This document shows positions 27,093-36,285 of a stretch of DNA of 64,000 bases, piece after piece. The DNA is taken from NCBI RefSeq assembly GCF_026319305.1, contig NZ_JAPDMV010000014.1:1-64000 (forward strand). Direction: 5' to 3'. Each line of letters starts with the position of its first letter. Within the stretch, counting starts at the first letter, position 1. The position numbers and the translations under genes are program-made. The DNA is from Methylophaga sp. OBS4 (GTDB lineage Bacteria; Pseudomonadota; Gammaproteobacteria; Nitrosococcales; Methylophagaceae). The notes below the pieces were generated by a model, which was not told where the DNA came from, made no database searches, and saw only the letters and a program-made list of their open reading frames with translations.

Positions 27093-27404
27093 ATGGCTGC
27101 GATGCCCAAACTTGCCAGTCTCAAGCAGGCCCTGTACCTGACTAATATCATGTATCAGCAGGCACAGGCAGAAAACTGGTCTGTCTTGCCTGATTTACAA
27201 CAACAACGCAGTGTTTTACTGGATGCGGTTTTCCCTGTCGATGAAGTCGATAATATCGATGCTATCCGTCCGCTGCTGGAGCAGATGATCGCCATGAATC
27301 AGCAACTTGAGACTTGTTGTAAAAATGCACGTCAGGCTTTACATGTTGAACTCAGTGGACTGAATAAAAACAAAAAAGCCGTGGCAGCTTACCATTCCAG
27401 CTAA
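27093..27404 (+). CDS. FliT-like flagellar chaperone
   Basis: A 103-residue, mostly helical protein directly after fliS. The position, length and amphipathic helices (LKQALYLTNIMYQQAQAENW, LLEQMIAMNQQLETCCKNAR) fit the FliT family, which chaperones FliD. Sequence conservation in that family is low, so the call rests partly on context. Confidence 0.7.
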   Translation: MAAMPKLASLKQALYLTNIMYQQAQAENWSVLPDLQQQRSVLLDAVFPVDEVDNIDAIRPLLEQMIAMNQQLETCCKNARQALHVELSGLNKNKKAVAAYHSS

Positions 27405-27463
27405 ACCTCCGAAATATGTTTTGCCAATGAAACCGAGCAGCGACGATCCGTTCCGTCATTTTT

Positions 27464-27493
27464 TTGACAATTCGCACTTAAAAATGCTTAACT
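27464..27493 (+). promoter_or_regulatory. Possible sigma-70 promoter for fleQ
   Basis: A perfect TTGACA at 27464 is followed after 18 bases by TTAACT (27488-27493). A sigma-70 promoter would fit fleQ as top regulator. The -10 is a weak match, and the leader would be about 110 bases long. Confidence 0.35.
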
Positions 27494-27611
27494 CCTCAAG
27501 GTCTGTTGACGTTACAGCCTCGTCTCTGCTGAACCTGAAAAAACGCTGACAGATCTTGGAAAAATAATAAATCGATATCGTCGATTATCAAGGAAAGTCG
27601 TTGGAGAACGT

Positions 27612-29102
27612 ATGAATGCAAACAATGTGTTGGTCGTGGAGGGGGACACCAACCGACGCGAAATGCTATCGACCCTTATCGAATTCATAAACTGCCAGCC
27701 CATTATTATTGAAGACCCACAAATCTGGTCAAACCAGATTGATGATTTGAATAAAGTCGTCATGGCTATTATTGGTGATTGCGGCGGTCACCATATGACC
27801 AGGCAGCTGCTTAGAGAGCTGGTTAATCATGAAGCCCGCGTACCGGTGTTTACGCTGGAGTTGCCGGACTCCGAGGTGCTGGATTTTCCTGGTACCATTG
27901 GTTCTTTGCGTTTTCCTATCAAATATCCGCAATTGAATAATGCCCTGCAGCAGGCGACGATATATCGTGGTCCGGTGGCTAGTAGTGACCTGTCCAGTGG
28001 CAATCTGTTTCGTTCGCTGGTGGGTAACAGCCGTTCAATCAAGATAGTACAGCGCATGATCGATCAGGTGGCTGACTCTGATGCCAATGTACTGATCCTG
28101 GGTGAATCCGGCACCGGAAAAGAAGTGGTTGCCCGTAATCTGCATCACTTTTCTGCCCGACGTGATAAACCTTTTGTACCGGTCAACTGCGGTGCGATCC
28201 CCGGCGAATTACTCGAGAGCGAGCTGTTCGGACACGAGAAAGGGGCCTTTACCGGTGCCATCACCGCACGGAAAGGCCGTTTTGAAATGGCAGAGGGCGG
28301 CACCTTGTTTCTGGATGAAATCGGGGATATGCCTTTGCCGATGCAGGTTAAACTACTGCGTGTATTGCAGGAGCGTACTTTTGAGCGCGTCGGCAGCAAC
28401 AAAACCCAGATCGCCAACGTGCGGGTGATTGCCGCCACGCACCGGAACCTGGAAGATCATATTAATGCCGGGCGTTTTCGTGAAGACTTGTTCTACCGGC
28501 TCAATGTTTTTCCGATAGAGATGCCTGCGCTGCGTGAAAGGCCGGAAGATATCCCGCTGCTTATCAACGAACTCGTTAAACGTATTGAACATGAAAGTCG
28601 TGGCACCGTCAGACTGACTGCTGCGGCCATTACTTCTTTATGCCGTTATCCCTGGCCCGGTAATGTACGTGAACTGGCTAATGTGGTGGAAAGACTGGTG
28701 ATTCTCTATCCTTACGGCATGGTTGATTACGACGACCTGCCGGAAAAATATCAGTTGCAGGGAGAAGATCTGCCCGAGCAGATCACTGCAATGATCAGCG
28801 CGGCCCCACAACCGGTTCTTCATCGTAACCTGCCGCTGCCGCCGGACGCTGTCGATCAGAAGCCGGTCCCGGACGGTAGTGCAAAGCAGCCATCAACCCC
28901 GATTGACGCAGTAGTGGAGGCGTTACCGGAAGAAGGACTGGATTTACGAGAGCATTTGGCTAATCTGGAATACCTGTTGATTAAACAGGCCCTTGAGGAA
29001 TCTGTTGGTGTTGTCGCTCATGCAGCTCAAAAATTGAAGATGCGTCGTACCACGCTGGTGGAAAAAATGCGTAAATATGGCATTCAGCGTGAGGGGGATT
29101 AG
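27612..29102 (+). CDS. fleQ: Flagellar master regulator FleQ (sigma-54 activator)
   Basis: Enhancer-binding AAA+ protein that activates sigma-54 flagellar promoters and in Pseudomonas also controls adhesins in response to c-di-GMP. The 496-residue product has an atypical receiver-like N-terminus (1-115) lacking the usual phosphorylated aspartate. The c-di-GMP motif LFRSLVG is at 132-138, Walker A GESGTGKE near 164-171 with following RN, and GAFTGA at 211-216 for sigma-54 contact. Walker B LFLDEIGD is near 232-239, and a Fis-type helix-turn-helix lies at the C-terminus ([20 protein letters not shown]). Unlike in Pseudomonas, it is separated from fleSR by a repeat-flanked nuclease gene. Confidence 0.95.
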   Translation: MNANNVLVVEGDTNRREMLSTLIEFINCQPIIIEDPQIWSNQIDDLNKVVMAIIGDCGGHHMTRQLLRELVNHEARVPVFTLELPDSEVLDFPGTIGSLRFPIKYPQLNNALQQATIYRGPVASSDLSSGNLFRSLVGNSRSIKIVQRMIDQVADSDANVLILGESGTGKEVVARNLHHFSARRDKPFVPVNCGAIPGELLESELFGHEKGAFTGAITARKGRFEMAEGGTLFLDEIGDMPLPMQVKLLRVLQERTFERVGSNKTQIANVRVIAATHRNLEDHINAGRFREDLFYRLNVFPIEMPALRERPEDIPLLINELVKRIEHESRGTVRLTAAAITSLCRYPWPGNVRELANVVERLVILYPYGMVDYDDLPEKYQLQGEDLPEQITAMISAAPQPVLHRNLPLPPDAVDQKPVPDGSAKQPSTPIDAVVEALPEEGLDLREHLANLEYLLIKQALEESVGVVAHAAQKLKMRRTTLVEKMRKYGIQREGD

Positions 29103-29112
29103 GGGCGGTACT

Positions 29113-29380
29113 TCGTCTCCTCGCCAAGCTCAGAGCTCAGCACTAGCAGAAGAAAAATACCCGTTCGCCCTAAGCTCTTCGTCTTTGCTCAGGCCAGGCT
29201 TGTCGAGGGTTATTGTGAAAAGGGGGACATGCTTCGACAAGCTCAGCACGAACGGAGAGACGGCCCGTTCTCCCAGAGCCTGTCGAAGGGTGGTGTGGAA
29301 AGGTGCTCATGCTTCGACAAGCTCAGCAGAACGGAGAGAAGGCCACGTTCGCCCTGAGCCCACAGTCGAAGGGCTAGAAA
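29113..29380. repeat. Cluster of hairpin repeats upstream of the GIY-YIG gene
   Basis: At least two clear copies (29231-29290 and 29311-29373) and a more degenerate one (about 29113-29200). Each has an arm like CTTCGACAAGCTCAGCACGA and a complementary arm like CCCTGAGCCTGTCGAAGGG around GAACGGAGAGA, so each can fold as a long hairpin. This type of repeat is widespread in bacterial intergenic regions. The stretch holds no convincing gene; the frame from 29077 is only its translation. Confidence 0.85.
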
Positions 29381-29417
29381 CCGATAAGCTTAATCAACAT
29401 AAGCCAAGGAAGCGGCA

Positions 29418-29711
29418 ATGGGATTTTGGGTATATATTCTGCAGTGCGCTGACGGAAGCTATTACACGGGGCATACAGATAATCTGGAAAAACACGTTTA
29501 TGAGCATTCGGAAGGAATAATTTCTTCTTGTTACACGTATAAACGGCGGCCGATAACGTTAGTATTTTCTCAGGAAGTTATTAGCCGTGATGAAGCATTG
29601 CAGTTTGAACAGCAAATCAAAGGTTGGAGTAGGAAAAAGAAAGAAGCATTGATGCGCGGGGATTGGGCTGAGATTAGCCGTTTAGCCAGATCTCCAAAAA
29701 GTAGTGTGTAA
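29418..29711 (+). CDS. GIY-YIG domain nuclease (YhbQ/UPF0213-like)
   Basis: A 97-residue single-domain GIY-YIG protein. It has GFWVYILQCADGSYYTGHT, giving the two short strands with YIL and YTG in place of canonical GIY and YIG. A basic region KRRPITLVF and the FEQQIKGWSRKKKEAL motif, with the catalytic glutamate, follow. Such small proteins are putative DNA endonucleases of unknown role. AAGGAAG precedes the ATG. It is flanked on both sides by hairpin repeats and lies between fleQ and fleS, so it looks like a passenger or part of a repeat-associated mobile unit rather than a flagellar gene. Confidence 0.88.
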   Translation: MGFWVYILQCADGSYYTGHTDNLEKHVYEHSEGIISSCYTYKRRPITLVFSQEVISRDEALQFEQQIKGWSRKKKEALMRGDWAEISRLARSPKSSV

Positions 29712-29730
29712 AAGCGTTCATGCTTTGTCT

Positions 29731-29789
29731 CTTCGTCAAGTTCAGCACGAACGGAGAGAGGACCCGTTCGCCCTGAGTTGTCGAACTAT
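29731..29789. repeat. Hairpin repeat downstream of the GIY-YIG gene
   Basis: Another copy of the same family: an arm with CAGCACGAACGGAGAG and a complementary arm CCCGTTCGCCCTGAG. It begins about 20 bases after the nuclease stop codon, so the gene is enclosed by related repeats. Confidence 0.8.
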
Positions 29790-29878
29790 TCGCTACCCAT
29801 GATTTTCATAGTGTCATGGTTTTGACAAACAGGATTTGTGGGTAATTTAAGTGATTGAAATAATTAGGTAAAAAAGAC

Positions 29879-29894
29879 AGGCATATTAATTGCA
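29879..29894 (+). promoter_or_regulatory. Sigma-54 promoter for fleSR
   Basis: AGGCAT-N5-TTGCA, an almost perfect RpoN site (only the first base deviates in the core), 44 bases before the fleS ATG. FleQ-dependent control of fleSR is known in Pseudomonas and fits. Confidence 0.8.
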
Positions 29895-29937
29895 AAGCAT
29901 GCGTTGAGCAGCAACATCGTATGTGGGAGCAGTTTTT

Positions 29938-31122
29938 ATGAACTTGAAGTTATCCGCCAGACCCGACGCTATCAACCATAGCGCCAATGCCAGAATAGCC
30001 TTACGCCAGGCAGAACAGTACTGGCAACCGGCTTCACAACCCCGGCAGCCGGAACCTCTCAGTAAACCTTCATCGCCAACAGATAAAGCTGAACGCTTGG
30101 CTAACCGTCACAGCCGCCTGTTGGCGGTATTACCGGCCGGTGTAGTTGTTCTGGATGGCGAAGGGTTTGTGCAGGAAGTGAATGCCGCGGCAATTGCTTT
30201 ACTGGGTGAGCCGCTGGCAGGCGAACGCTGGATCGATATTATCGAGCGGGCTTTTCGGCCCCAACCCGGTGATGGCCATGATGTATCGCTTAAAGATGGC
30301 CGGCTGGTCCATATTTCTACCAGCCCGCTGGATTCAGAGCCGGGGCAGATTGTGTTATTGCATGATGTGACCGAAACCCGGTCATTACAGAACAAAGTTT
30401 CCCATCTGCAGCGTTTGTCGACTATGGGGGAAGTCGCCGCCAGACTGGCCCATCAGATCCGAACACCTTTGGCTTCAGCCTTGTTGTATTTGGCGCCTCT
30501 GTTAAGAGAAGACAGTGAACCGTCAGTTAAACAGCGCTTTGCCCAGCGTTTGAGAGACCGCCTGATCCATATGGAACAGCTGGTTAAAGATCTGCTGGCG
30601 TTTTCCCGTGGTGATATGGCGGCCTCAACCTCGCCGGTTGCCATCAACAGCCTGCTACGCGAGATCGAACAACAGTTCATGTCACAACCCCATGCGGATA
30701 ATTATCATCTGCAAATTCACAACGCGGTTAACGATGGTCATGTCTATGGCAGCCAGACTGCGTTGGCCAGTGCCATCAATAACCTGCTTAACAATGCCAG
30801 ACAGGCGTGTGGTGAGCAGGGAAACATCACCATCTTTGCTGAATATGTTGAAGATGAAGAACAGCGCACCTGGATTGAAATCAGTGTTGAAGATGACGGC
30901 ATGGGTATCTCGCCTGCCGACAGAGATAAAATCATGGCTCCTTTTTACACCACCCGATCATCCGGAACCGGTCTGGGGCTGGCGGTGGTTCAATCCATTG
31001 CCAAGGCGCATAAAGGTTATATGTGGCTGGACAGCGATGAAGGTGAAGGCAGCACATTCAGTTTGCGTTTGCCGGTGTATCAAGCTCAATCTCCTTTCCA
31101 CCGTACAACCGTTTCAAGATAG
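29938..31122 (+). CDS. fleS: Flagellar sensor histidine kinase FleS
   Basis: Cytoplasmic histidine kinase paired with FleR. The 394-residue product has a PAS domain (about 57-145), a HisKA dimerisation helix with phosphorylated H172 in ARLAHQIRTPLAS, and a HATPase domain (NNLLNNARQA, DDGMGISPADRD, TGLGLAVVQSIAKAH). No membrane segment is visible, as for FleS elsewhere. The ATG at 29938 is chosen because GGGAG lies eight bases upstream; the GTG at 29923 would include that site in the coding region. It is followed by fleR after 11 bases. Confidence 0.95.
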   Translation: MNLKLSARPDAINHSANARIALRQAEQYWQPASQPRQPEPLSKPSSPTDKAERLANRHSRLLAVLPAGVVVLDGEGFVQEVNAAAIALLGEPLAGERWIDIIERAFRPQPGDGHDVSLKDGRLVHISTSPLDSEPGQIVLLHDVTETRSLQNKVSHLQRLSTMGEVAARLAHQIRTPLASALLYLAPLLREDSEPSVKQRFAQRLRDRLIHMEQLVKDLLAFSRGDMAASTSPVAINSLLREIEQQFMSQPHADNYHLQIHNAVNDGHVYGSQTALASAINNLLNNARQACGEQGNITIFAEYVEDEEQRTWIEISVEDDGMGISPADRDKIMAPFYTTRSSGTGLGLAVVQSIAKAHKGYMWLDSDEGEGSTFSLRLPVYQAQSPFHRTTVSR

Positions 31123-31133
31123 GAATCCAACCC

Positions 31134-32501
31134 ATGAATCAATCAACCATTTTGGTGGTCGAGGATGATGCTCATCTTCGCGGTGCATTGTGTGACACTT
31201 TGGAACTGGCCGGTTACCGGGTCAGCGCCATGGAACACGGCCAGTCGGCACTGGATAAAATTGCCAGCGAACCCGTGGGGCTGCTGCTCAGCGATTTGCA
31301 GATGCAGCCGATGGATGGTTATACGCTGCTGAAAAAAGCCAAAGCGATGATGCCGGATCTGCCGGTAGTGATGATGACGGCTTATGGCACGGTGCAAAGC
31401 GCGGTTGAAGCCATGCATGAAGGCGCGTCGGATTATCTGATAAAGCCGTTTGAAGCTGATGAGCTGTTGCAAAGAGTGCAGCGTTACGTTTCCAGTCTGA
31501 CACTCAATGAAGAGGATATGGTTGCCGAGGCTAAATCATCACGTGATCTGCAAACTTTGGCACGTCGGGTGGCGGATACCGATGCCACTGTATTGATTAA
31601 TGGCGAGAGTGGTACCGGTAAAGAAGTACTGGCGCGTTTTCTTCATGCCCATTCATCCCGTGCCGAACATCCCTTTGTGGCGATTAACTGCGCGGCGATT
31701 CCGGAAAATATGCTGGAAGCCACTTTGTTCGGTTACGAAAAAGGGGCGTTTACCGGTGCCAGTCAGGCTTATGCCGGTAAATTTGAGCAGGCCAATCACG
31801 GTACCCTTCTGCTGGATGAAATTTCAGAAATGGATCTGGCGTTGCAGGCCAAACTGCTGCGCGTATTGCAGGAGCGTGAAGTCGAACGTATCGGCGGTCG
31901 CAAAGTATTGTCACTGAATGTCAGGGTATTGGCGACCACTAACCGTACCTTGCGTGACGAGGTCATCGCCGGCCGTTTTCGTGAAGACTTGTTTTATCGT
32001 CTTAATGTTTTCCCGTTGCAATTGTCACCGCTGCGTGAACGTCGCGATGATATCCTGCCGCTGTCTCAAAGATTGATGGTAAGACATTGCCGTCAGGCAC
32101 AACGTGTTGTTCCGCAGATGGATGAGGCGGCCAAAGTTCGTTTGTTGGCGCATCACTGGCCGGGTAATGTCCGTGAGCTGGACAATGTTTTGCAGCGAGC
32201 CTTAATCCTGCAGCCCGGACAGACCTTGCGCGCTGACGATATTGCGTTTGAAGCCATGTCCGGCCAGCAAGAGTCCATCGAAATACCTTCAGTTGTGACC
32301 GAAAGCCTGCAGCAGAAAGCACAGGATCTGCGCAGCCAGGAACAGCGTCATATTATCGACGTACTGGATAAAAATAATGGCAGCCGCAGGCTCAGTGCCA
32401 GAGAGTTGGGCATCAGTGAACGTACGCTGCGCTACAAAATTGCCCGTTTTCGTGAGCAGGGCATTGATATTCCGGAAAAGGTTGGCAAGAAGTCTGCATA
32501 A
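31134..32501 (+). CDS. fleR: Flagellar two-component response regulator FleR
   Basis: NtrC-type sigma-54 activator for mid-class flagellar genes. The 455-residue product has a receiver domain with phosphorylation site D54 in LLLSDLQMQP and conserved lysine in LIKPFEA. The AAA+ domain has [15 protein letters not shown] and LLLDEISEM. The C-terminal Fis-type helix-turn-helix is at LSARELGISERTLRYKI. It is the cognate partner of FleS. The sigma-54 promoter of fliE overlaps its last codons. Confidence 0.95.
   Translation: MNQSTILVVEDDAHLRGALCDTLELAGYRVSAMEHGQSALDKIASEPVGLLLSDLQMQPMDGYTLLKKAKAMMPDLPVVMMTAYGTVQSAVEAMHEGASDYLIKPFEADELLQRVQRYVSSLTLNEEDMVAEAKSSRDLQTLARRVADTDATVLINGESGTGKEVLARFLHAHSSRAEHPFVAINCAAIPENMLEATLFGYEKGAFTGASQAYAGKFEQANHGTLLLDEISEMDLALQAKLLRVLQEREVERIGGRKVLSLNVRVLATTNRTLRDEVIAGRFREDLFYRLNVFPLQLSPLRERRDDILPLSQRLMVRHCRQAQRVVPQMDEAAKVRLLAHHWPGNVRELDNVLQRALILQPGQTLRADDIAFEAMSGQQESIEIPSVVTESLQQKAQDLRSQEQRHIIDVLDKNNGSRRLSARELGISERTLRYKIARFREQGIDIPEKVGKKSA
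32483..32498 (+). promoter_or_regulatory. Sigma-54 promoter for fliEFGHIJ
   Basis: TGGCAA-N5-CTGCA with correct spacing, inside the end of fleR and 44 bases before the fliE ATG. Confidence 0.7.
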
Positions 32502-32541
32502 GCAAACAAAGCTTATAAATCAGAATTGATGGGAGACATTT

Positions 32542-32877
32542 ATGATTAACGCGATTGATCCGAACCAACTACTTACTCAAATGCGTGCGTTACAGGCACA
32601 GGCCTCAGCGAATATTCAACCGATTCCGGCCCAGGACAATCAGGGCGCCGGTCGTGTTGATTTTGCCAATGTCATGCAGTCAGCGGTGAATCAGGTTAAC
32701 CAGACCCAGCAAACGGCGGGGGATCTGAAAACGGCTTTTGAAATGGGAGATCCCAATGTCAATCTGGTTGATGTGATGATTGCATCGCAAAAAGCCAGTG
32801 TGGCTTTTGAAGCGACGCTACAGGTGAGAAATAAGATGGTCGAGGCGTATCAGGAAGTGATGCGGATGTCGATTTAA
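32542..32877 (+). CDS. fliE: Flagellar hook-basal body protein FliE
   Basis: FliE links the MS ring to the rod. The 111-residue product has the conserved C-terminal region (VNLVDVMIASQKASVAFEAT and QVRNKMVEAYQEVMRMSI) and is of normal length. A GGGAGA site precedes the ATG. It heads the fliEFGHIJ operon. Confidence 0.96.
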   Translation: MINAIDPNQLLTQMRALQAQASANIQPIPAQDNQGAGRVDFANVMQSAVNQVNQTQQTAGDLKTAFEMGDPNVNLVDVMIASQKASVAFEATLQVRNKMVEAYQEVMRMSI

Positions 32878-32910
32878 TGAGCCTCCATTTTGGTCAAGTA
32901 GAGTAAAAAT

Positions 32911-34596
32911 ATGGAAAACGTACCGGCTACAGCCAGTAATCAAGCCAATATGAATTTGGTTGGAGCAAATACGCCCTTGTCGGTGATGCAGCGTAATGTT
33001 TCGCGCCAGCCCATTTTGAAACAGATGGCTTTTCTGCTGGCGATTGCCGCCAGTATTGCTGTGGGTGGTTATGTTTTGATGTGGTCTCAGACCCCTTCGT
33101 ATCAAGTGTTGTTCGCCAATATGGCGCCGAAGGAATCATCTGAAGTCGCTGATATGCTGCAACAGATGAATATTGATTACAAACTGGATCCTGCAAGCGG
33201 TGCCCTGATGGTGCCGGCCGGCAAAGTGCAGGGACTACGTCTAAAACTGGCCGCAGAAGGCCTGCCCAGAAGTGCCTCGCAGGGCATGGAAATGCTCAAC
33301 GGTGATCAAGGGTTTGGTACTAGTCAGTTTATTGAGCGAGCCCGTTATCAACGCGCGATGGAAGAGGAATTATCCCGTTCGATTGCCGAACTGAGCAATG
33401 TTCGCAGTGCCCGCGTGCATCTTGCTATACCCAAACAATCTGTATTTGTTCGTGATCGAAAAAACCCTACGGCATCGGTTGTGATCAATCTGTTTGCCGG
33501 GCGCAAACTGGAGCGGGGTCAGGTGGCGGCGATCACCCATATGGTGGCTTCGAGTGTGCCCGATATGGCCAATTCAGATGTTACCGTGGTTGATCAGCGC
33601 GGCAATCTGCTGACTAAACCTGAGCGTGACAGTGGTATTGCGATGAGTGATAGTCAGCTGGAATACACGCAGAAACTGGAACAACTCTACATCAACCGTA
33701 TCGAGGATATACTGACACCTATTGTCGGTATGAACGGTGTGCGGGCGCAGGTTGTGGCGGAAGTGGACTTTACCATGACGGAACAGACGCATGAAAGTTA
33801 CAACCCGGACATGACCGCTTTGCGCAGTGAACAGGTACAGGAAGAAAAACGGGTAGGTAGCGGTGGCCCCATGGGCATACCTGGCGCCCTCAGCAATCAG
33901 CCACCCGGCGGTGGTGTTGCACCGGAGCAGGCAACTGCTGAAGAAGGTGAAGCAGGCAGTTCGGTGATACCGGGTTCGACCACCAAGCGAGCTACCCGTA
34001 ATTTCGAAATGGATCGCACCATCAGTCATACCCGTGTTGCGCCTGGTCATGTCAGAAAGCTCAGTGTCGCTGTGCTGATTGATGAACGTCGCAGTGTCGG
34101 TGCTGACGGCAACGTGGAGTCCAGTCCCCTGACTGAGGCTGAAATGACCCGTATCAACGCTCTGGTCACTGATGCCATTGGTTTCAACAAAGCGCGCGGT
34201 GACAGTCTCAATATTGTTAATGCCGCCTTTATTGCACCGGAAGCGCTGGAGCCGCTGCCTGAAGAGCCTATCTGGCAACAGGCCTGGGTCTGGAATGTGG
34301 CCAAACAAGCAATGGGGGCACTGGTGGTATTGTTCCTGATTTTCGGCGTGATCCGTCCCGCATTCCGCGATCTGAACAAGACCCCGGCCTCAGCCGCTAA
34401 CCAGCAAGGTGCCGCGCTGGCGATAACGCCGGAACAGGCTGTTGTAAGCAGTGGCGTAAGCGGTGAAGACATTGCTAAACTAACCAAAGGTTCGGAGCAA
34501 ATGGAGGAGCAAGTCGCCAATGTTCGCAGCCTGGTGCAACAAGACCCTGCACTGGTGGCACAAGTGGTCAAGAACTGGACAGCGAGTGATGCGTAA
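32911..34596 (+). CDS. fliF: Flagellar MS-ring protein FliF
   Basis: Inner-membrane ring on which the basal body is assembled. The 561-residue product has an N-terminal membrane segment (about 37-58), the periplasmic ring-building motifs with FARYQRAMEEELSRSI-like sequence and VRSARVHLAIPKQSVF. A second membrane segment lies near 470-490 (MGALVVLFLIFGVIRPAF), followed by the cytoplasmic FliG-binding tail. The stop codon overlaps the fliG start by one base. Confidence 0.97.
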   Translation: MENVPATASNQANMNLVGANTPLSVMQRNVSRQPILKQMAFLLAIAASIAVGGYVLMWSQTPSYQVLFANMAPKESSEVADMLQQMNIDYKLDPASGALMVPAGKVQGLRLKLAAEGLPRSASQGMEMLNGDQGFGTSQFIERARYQRAMEEELSRSIAELSNVRSARVHLAIPKQSVFVRDRKNPTASVVINLFAGRKLERGQVAAITHMVASSVPDMANSDVTVVDQRGNLLTKPERDSGIAMSDSQLEYTQKLEQLYINRIEDILTPIVGMNGVRAQVVAEVDFTMTEQTHESYNPDMTALRSEQVQEEKRVGSGGPMGIPGALSNQPPGGGVAPEQATAEEGEAGSSVIPGSTTKRATRNFEMDRTISHTRVAPGHVRKLSVAVLIDERRSVGADGNVESSPLTEAEMTRINALVTDAIGFNKARGDSLNIVNAAFIAPEALEPLPEEPIWQQAWVWNVAKQAMGALVVLFLIFGVIRPAFRDLNKTPASAANQQGAALAITPEQAVVSSGVSGEDIAKLTKGSEQMEEQVANVRSLVQQDPALVAQVVKNWTASDA

Positions 34597-35606
34597 TGGC
34601 AGAAGAAGTCAGAAAACTCAGCGGTACTGAAAAAGCAGCCGTTTTTCTTCGCTCCATCGGTGAAGCCGATGCTGCCGAAGTGCTCAAGCATATGGGGCCA
34701 AAAGAAGTGCAAAAGATTGGTCATGTCATGGCGACCTTGCACAATGTAACCCGCGAAGAAGTGCAGACGGTACTCGGCAGTTTTGTATCGACCGTTGAGC
34801 AGGAAACCGGCCTGGGCATCGGCTCTCACGATTATGTCCGTAAAATGCTGATCGGCGCATTGGGGGAGGATCGCGCCGGCAGCCTGTTGGACAGAATTTT
34901 GTCAGGCAGCAATACCAGCGGGCTCGATCAACTGAAATGGCTGGATGCCCGCGGGATCTACGAGGTTATCCGGCTGGAACATCCGCAAATTATAGCCATC
35001 GTATGCTCATTTCTGGATGCGGATCAGGCGGCTGAAGTACTGGCCTTATTTCCGGATCGGGATCAAGCCAATATTGTGCTGCGTATCGCTACGCTGGATG
35101 GGGTACAGCCTTCAGCTTTGACCGAGCTTAACGAGATTCTCGAGAAGCAGTTCAGCGGTAGTTCCGGCGCGCAGACCACCACGGTGGGCGGATTGAAAAC
35201 GGCAGCCGATATTCTTAACTTTGTTGATACCACGATTGAAGCGTCGATCATGGAACGCATCAAGGAAAGTGAGCCGGATCTGGGGCAAAACATTGAAGAT
35301 CTGATGTTTGTATTCGACAACCTGATCGATATCGATGATCGTAGTGTGCAGACGCTGATGCGGGAAATTCAGTCCGACCAGCTGCAATTGGCATTGAAAG
35401 GTGCTGACGAAACCCTGAAAGAGAAATTCCTCAACAATATGTCACAACGTGCTGCTGAAATGATGCGTGATGATCTGGAAGCAATGGGACCGGTGCGTGT
35501 CAGTGATGTGGAGTCCGCACAAAAAGCCATTCTTGCCACAGCCCGCAATTTATCTGAGAAAGGTGAAATCATGCTAGGCGGCGGGAGCGGCGATGACTTT
35601 ATCTGA
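34596..35606 (+). CDS. fliG: Flagellar motor switch protein FliG
   Basis: Rotor protein that transmits torque and sets rotation direction. The 336-residue product shows the three FliG domains, with LSGTEKAAVFLRSIGEADAA (N), the middle EHPQIIAIVCSFLD, and the C-terminal charged ridge region MFVFDNLIDIDDRSVQTLMR. It overlaps fliF by one base and fliH by 14 bases, so the three are translationally linked. Confidence 0.98.
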   Translation: MAEEVRKLSGTEKAAVFLRSIGEADAAEVLKHMGPKEVQKIGHVMATLHNVTREEVQTVLGSFVSTVEQETGLGIGSHDYVRKMLIGALGEDRAGSLLDRILSGSNTSGLDQLKWLDARGIYEVIRLEHPQIIAIVCSFLDADQAAEVLALFPDRDQANIVLRIATLDGVQPSALTELNEILEKQFSGSSGAQTTTVGGLKTAADILNFVDTTIEASIMERIKESEPDLGQNIEDLMFVFDNLIDIDDRSVQTLMREIQSDQLQLALKGADETLKEKFLNNMSQRAAEMMRDDLEAMGPVRVSDVESAQKAILATARNLSEKGEIMLGGGSGDDFI

Positions 35607-36285
35607 TGATGCGCTGGTAACCCAGCAGGCTGATGTATTGTCAGCGGAAGAGTTGGCCGATGCCTACGAGCGTTGGGAAGCGCCACAAATGGTATCGGTC
35701 ACCGATGTTGATGGCGAAACGGGCATGCTCACGATTGAAGCCATTGAAGCGCTGCAACAGCAAGCACAGGAAGAAGGTTATAAAGCCGGATTTGAAGAAG
35801 GCCGCAAGGCGGGGTTTAAGGCCGGACAGGATGCAGGTGCAAAAGATATCCAGCAGCAGTTGACGCATCTGCGGCAAATCCTTAACACCTTGCAGCAGCC
35901 GCTGGCAGAACTGGATCAGGATATCGAACGAGACTTGGTTAACCTGAGTATCACCATGGCCAGACAATTGATCCGGCGCGAGCTTAAACAGGAGCCGGAA
36001 CATGTGATTGGTGCCATGCGCGCCGCCTTGCAGGTTTTGCCGATTACCGACCGTAAACTGAAAATCTTTGTGCATCCGCAAGATTTGCCGATTATTCAAA
36101 AAGGCCTGTCGATGGAACAGGATGATAATAACTGGCAATGGATAGAGGATCCGCTGCTGACCCGTGGCGGTGTGCGTCTTGAAACCGCAGACACCCTGGT
36201 GGACGCTACCGTTGAAGCGCGTTTAAACAGTCTGATCAGCAAGCTGCTCGGTGAAGAGCGCAGTGACGGTGGCTATGACGATTGA
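35593..36285 (+). CDS. fliH: Flagellar export ATPase regulator FliH
   Basis: Peripheral stalk protein that binds and restrains the export ATPase FliI. The 230-residue product contains a run of GxxxG-like helical repeats ([20 protein letters not shown], about 57-76) that is a hallmark of FliH, then the C-terminal globular domain with VHPQDLPI. It overlaps both fliG and fliI. Confidence 0.94.
   Translation: MTLSDDALVTQQADVLSAEELADAYERWEAPQMVSVTDVDGETGMLTIEAIEALQQQAQEEGYKAGFEEGRKAGFKAGQDAGAKDIQQQLTHLRQILNTLQQPLAELDQDIERDLVNLSITMARQLIRRELKQEPEHVIGAMRAALQVLPITDRKLKIFVHPQDLPIIQKGLSMEQDDNNWQWIEDPLLTRGGVRLETADTLVDATVEARLNSLISKLLGEERSDGGYDD

Noticed and set aside
29077-29520. 147-codon frame from the end of fleQ through the repeats
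   Set aside because: Its translation is the repeat itself (FDKLSTNGE-like) and overlaps the GIY-YIG gene in another frame.
29113-29789. CRISPR array
   Set aside because: Repeats are few, imperfect and hairpin-shaped, with no regular spacers and no cas genes.
34047-34829. 260-codon open frame antisense to fliF and fliG
   Set aside because: Shadow of two strongly conserved genes; composition follows their codon usage.
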